From the NCBI GenBank assembly GCA_031271045.1, contig JAISWO010000004.1:1-64000 (forward strand): 64,000 nucleotides of DNA, in the 5' to 3' direction. Position 1 is the first letter of the stretch. Every line of letters starts with the position of its first letter. The notes below the pieces were generated by a model. The model did no database searches. It had not been told where the DNA came from and was given only the letters and a program-made list of their open reading frames with translations. The DNA comes from Tannerellaceae bacterium (GTDB taxonomy: Bacteria > Bacteroidota > Bacteroidia > Bacteroidales > Tannerellaceae). Positions 62,668 to 64,000 of the stretch are shown piece by piece. Position numbers and translations under genes: made by a program.

Positions 62668-63759
62668 ATGAACTATTGCGACAAGATTAGATACAGGATA
62701 TATACAACCGATGAAAAGGCCTTTCCGGCCATGGTAGACGATCTGCTCGATCAACTTCCCCCCAGTGAACCCATCCTGCGACTTGCCTTCTTCGGCGCTC
62801 CGCCTTCCAACGAGGAATACCTCCTCCGCCACAGCCTGCTAAAAGACAAGGTGGCGGCTCGCTACGGCAACAGCCCGGCCCTGAGCTACGTCTCGCAACC
62901 TCCCCTCAATGCCCCCCTGATCCTGGAAGTGCACAGCATTACGCCCGATGAAATCGATCATATCGCCTACAAACGCTCCGGTCCGCACCCCTATGTGCTG
63001 CTGGAAAACAACGACGGACGCTTCCTCTTTGCCGGCGGATTCCAAAGCGACATCACCCGCCGGACCATCCGGCAACAAGCCCGGGAGGTCTTCTCCCAAA
63101 TAGGCCGCCTCCTGGAAGAAGAACGGTTCCCCGTACGCAGCATCATCCGGCAATGGAACTACATCGAACAGATCACCCGCATACAGGACGGCAACCAAAA
63201 CTACCAGAGCTTCAATAACGCCCGGGAAGCCTTCTACGGCCCGGAACCCTGGCCCGGAGGCTATCCGGCGGCAACAGGCATCGGTACGAACCTCGGAGGT
63301 GTGCTCGTCGACTTCGACGCCGCCCTCTTCACCTCGCCCGCCGCCTTCGCCACATCCATCAACAACCCACTCCAAACCGCTGCCCACGCTTATTCCGAAA
63401 GCGTACTGAAAACCGCCCACGCCCACCGCGCCACGCCCAAGTTCGAACGGGCCAAAAGCCTTACCTTCGGTTCCCGGCGCTTAGTCTACATCTCCGGCAC
63501 AGCCGCCATCCGGGGCGAAGAAAGCCCCCGGGACGCCTCCCTGGAGCAACAGCTGCACCTGACGATGGAGAACATCGCCCAACTGACCGGTGCCGCCCGC
63601 CCCGTACTCCTGCGCGTCTACTTGAAAGAAAAAGCCCACTATGCCCCGGCCCAACGGCTGATGGACGCCTGCGCCCTCGCCGTCCCCGTCTCCTATATGT
63701 ACGCTGACGTCTGCCGCGACGAGCTGCTGATTGAAATAGAAGGCGTTGCCATCGAATAA
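62668..63759 (+). CDS. Chorismatase-like protein (XanB2/FkbO/Hyg5 family, Rid fold)
   Basis: A 363-residue protein. The C-terminal half carries the pattern of the chorismatase family as recalled: QWNYIEQITRI near residue 165, NYQSFNNAREAFYG, YPAATGIGTNLGG near 210, SRRLVYISGTAAIRGEES near 268 and LHLTMENIAQL. Family members remove pyruvate from chorismate giving hydroxybenzoates or dihydroxycyclohexadienoates. The N-terminal part is less similar. The reaction of this one is unproved, since active-site residues were not compared. It is followed 28 bp later by the ResB-like gene. Confidence 0.6.
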   Translation: MNYCDKIRYRIYTTDEKAFPAMVDDLLDQLPPSEPILRLAFFGAPPSNEEYLLRHSLLKDKVAARYGNSPALSYVSQPPLNAPLILEVHSITPDEIDHIAYKRSGPHPYVLLENNDGRFLFAGGFQSDITRRTIRQQAREVFSQIGRLLEEERFPVRSIIRQWNYIEQITRIQDGNQNYQSFNNAREAFYGPEPWPGGYPAATGIGTNLGGVLVDFDAALFTSPAAFATSINNPLQTAAHAYSESVLKTAHAHRATPKFERAKSLTFGSRRLVYISGTAAIRGEESPRDASLEQQLHLTMENIAQLTGAARPVLLRVYLKEKAHYAPAQRLMDACALAVPVSYMYADVCRDELLIEIEGVAIE

Positions 63760-63787
63760 ACAATCCACCTTTAATCACCCGATAATC

Positions 63788-64000
63788 ATGAAAACAATCG
63801 AACAAACGATCTCCTCCTACCGCTTGACGATCCTTCTGTTGGCCCTCTATGCCGCTGCCCTGGCCGCCGCCACCTTCGTCGAGAAGTACACAAGCACCGA
63901 GATGGCCAAAGTGCTCATCTACTACTCCCCCCTCCTCTTCCTCCTGCAATTCGCCCTGGTCGTCAACTTCATCGCCATAACGCTCAGACGCCAACTGCAC
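63788..64000 (+). CDS. ResB/CcsB-like cytochrome c biogenesis protein, N-terminal fragment
   Basis: The visible 71 residues start MKTIEQTISSYRLTILLLAL and contain two hydrophobic segments (about 12-27 and 41-64) with FVEKYTSTEMAKVLIYYSP between them. This resembles the start of Bacteroidales ResB/Ccs-type cytochrome c assembly proteins, which are about 400-800 residues long. The gene runs off the right edge, so domain content beyond this is unknown. Confidence 0.7.
   Translation, partial: MKTIEQTISSYRLTILLLALYAAALAAATFVEKYTSTEMAKVLIYYSPLLFLLQFALVVNFIAITLRRQLH

Overview
The window looks like a chromosomal segment of a Bacteroidales bacterium, most likely near Tannerellaceae (Tannerella or Parabacteroides type). 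The evidence is Bacteroidetes-type promoters (TTTG, about 19-22 nt, TAnnTTTG) upstream of many genes, a complete Bat (aerotolerance) operon, PPi-dependent phosphofructokinase, an NfnAB-type pair, carboxynorspermidine decarboxylase, Bacteroidales-restricted families (DUF6261, DUF6340, DUF4469-like) and a Porin_10-like outer-membrane protein. No phage, insertion sequence, transposase or CRISPR array is visible. The species assignment is inference from gene content only.

Layout. 1-3346: a gene cut by the window edge, a palindromic tandem-repeat array, an MmcQ/YjbR-family gene, a Tat-signal flavodoxin-like reductase and pfp. 3355-10127: a ThiS-like/ThiF-like/JAMM sulfur-carrier cassette, an AlaX-like editing protein, a TPR protein, nfnB-nfnA and an AspT/YidE-type transporter. 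10252-17179: an envelope glycan or glycolipid cluster with an acyltransferase, three GT4 glycosyltransferases (one fused to a PHP domain) and a flippase-like membrane protein. 17477-23235: tRNA-Thr(CGU), a small acidic protein whose stop codon lies inside the tRNA gene, a DUF6340 lipoprotein, valS, pdxT and pdxS. 23422-26896: a Dabb protein, exonuclease III, a repeat-rich gap, a DUF6261 protein and a membrane protein. 26872-34068: a six-gene co-directional run (DEAD-box helicase, M3 peptidase, deoxycytidylate-deaminase-like protein, S41 protease, murB, MBL hydrolase). 34117-37076: a solute-binding-like protein and a porin. 37217-37575: a truncated inverted copy of the MmcQ gene followed by the same repeat array. 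37605-46428: a PAP2 phosphatase and the Bat operon, with batB and batC fused. 46567-50857: an HU-membrane-LysM protein, an HU protein, rimO and ftsY. 50973-59809: a sigma-54 two-component system and an ABC/TolC export operon preceded by a good sigma-54 promoter. 60003-64000: nspC, a DUF4469-like DNA-binding-domain protein, two more tandem-repeat arrays, a chorismatase-like protein and the start of a ResB/Ccs-type cytochrome c biogenesis gene.

The most unusual features are five arrays of 21-23 bp tandem repeats, most with palindromic cores and several touching the 3' ends of genes. One array type occurs twice in opposite orientation, each time next to MmcQ sequence. Other points of note are a ThiS-like carrier ending in GGGR encoded with its probable processing peptidase, the PHP-glycosyltransferase fusion, the BatB-BatC fusion, the HU-TM-LysM protein and the sigma-54 promoter linking the two-component system to the exporter.
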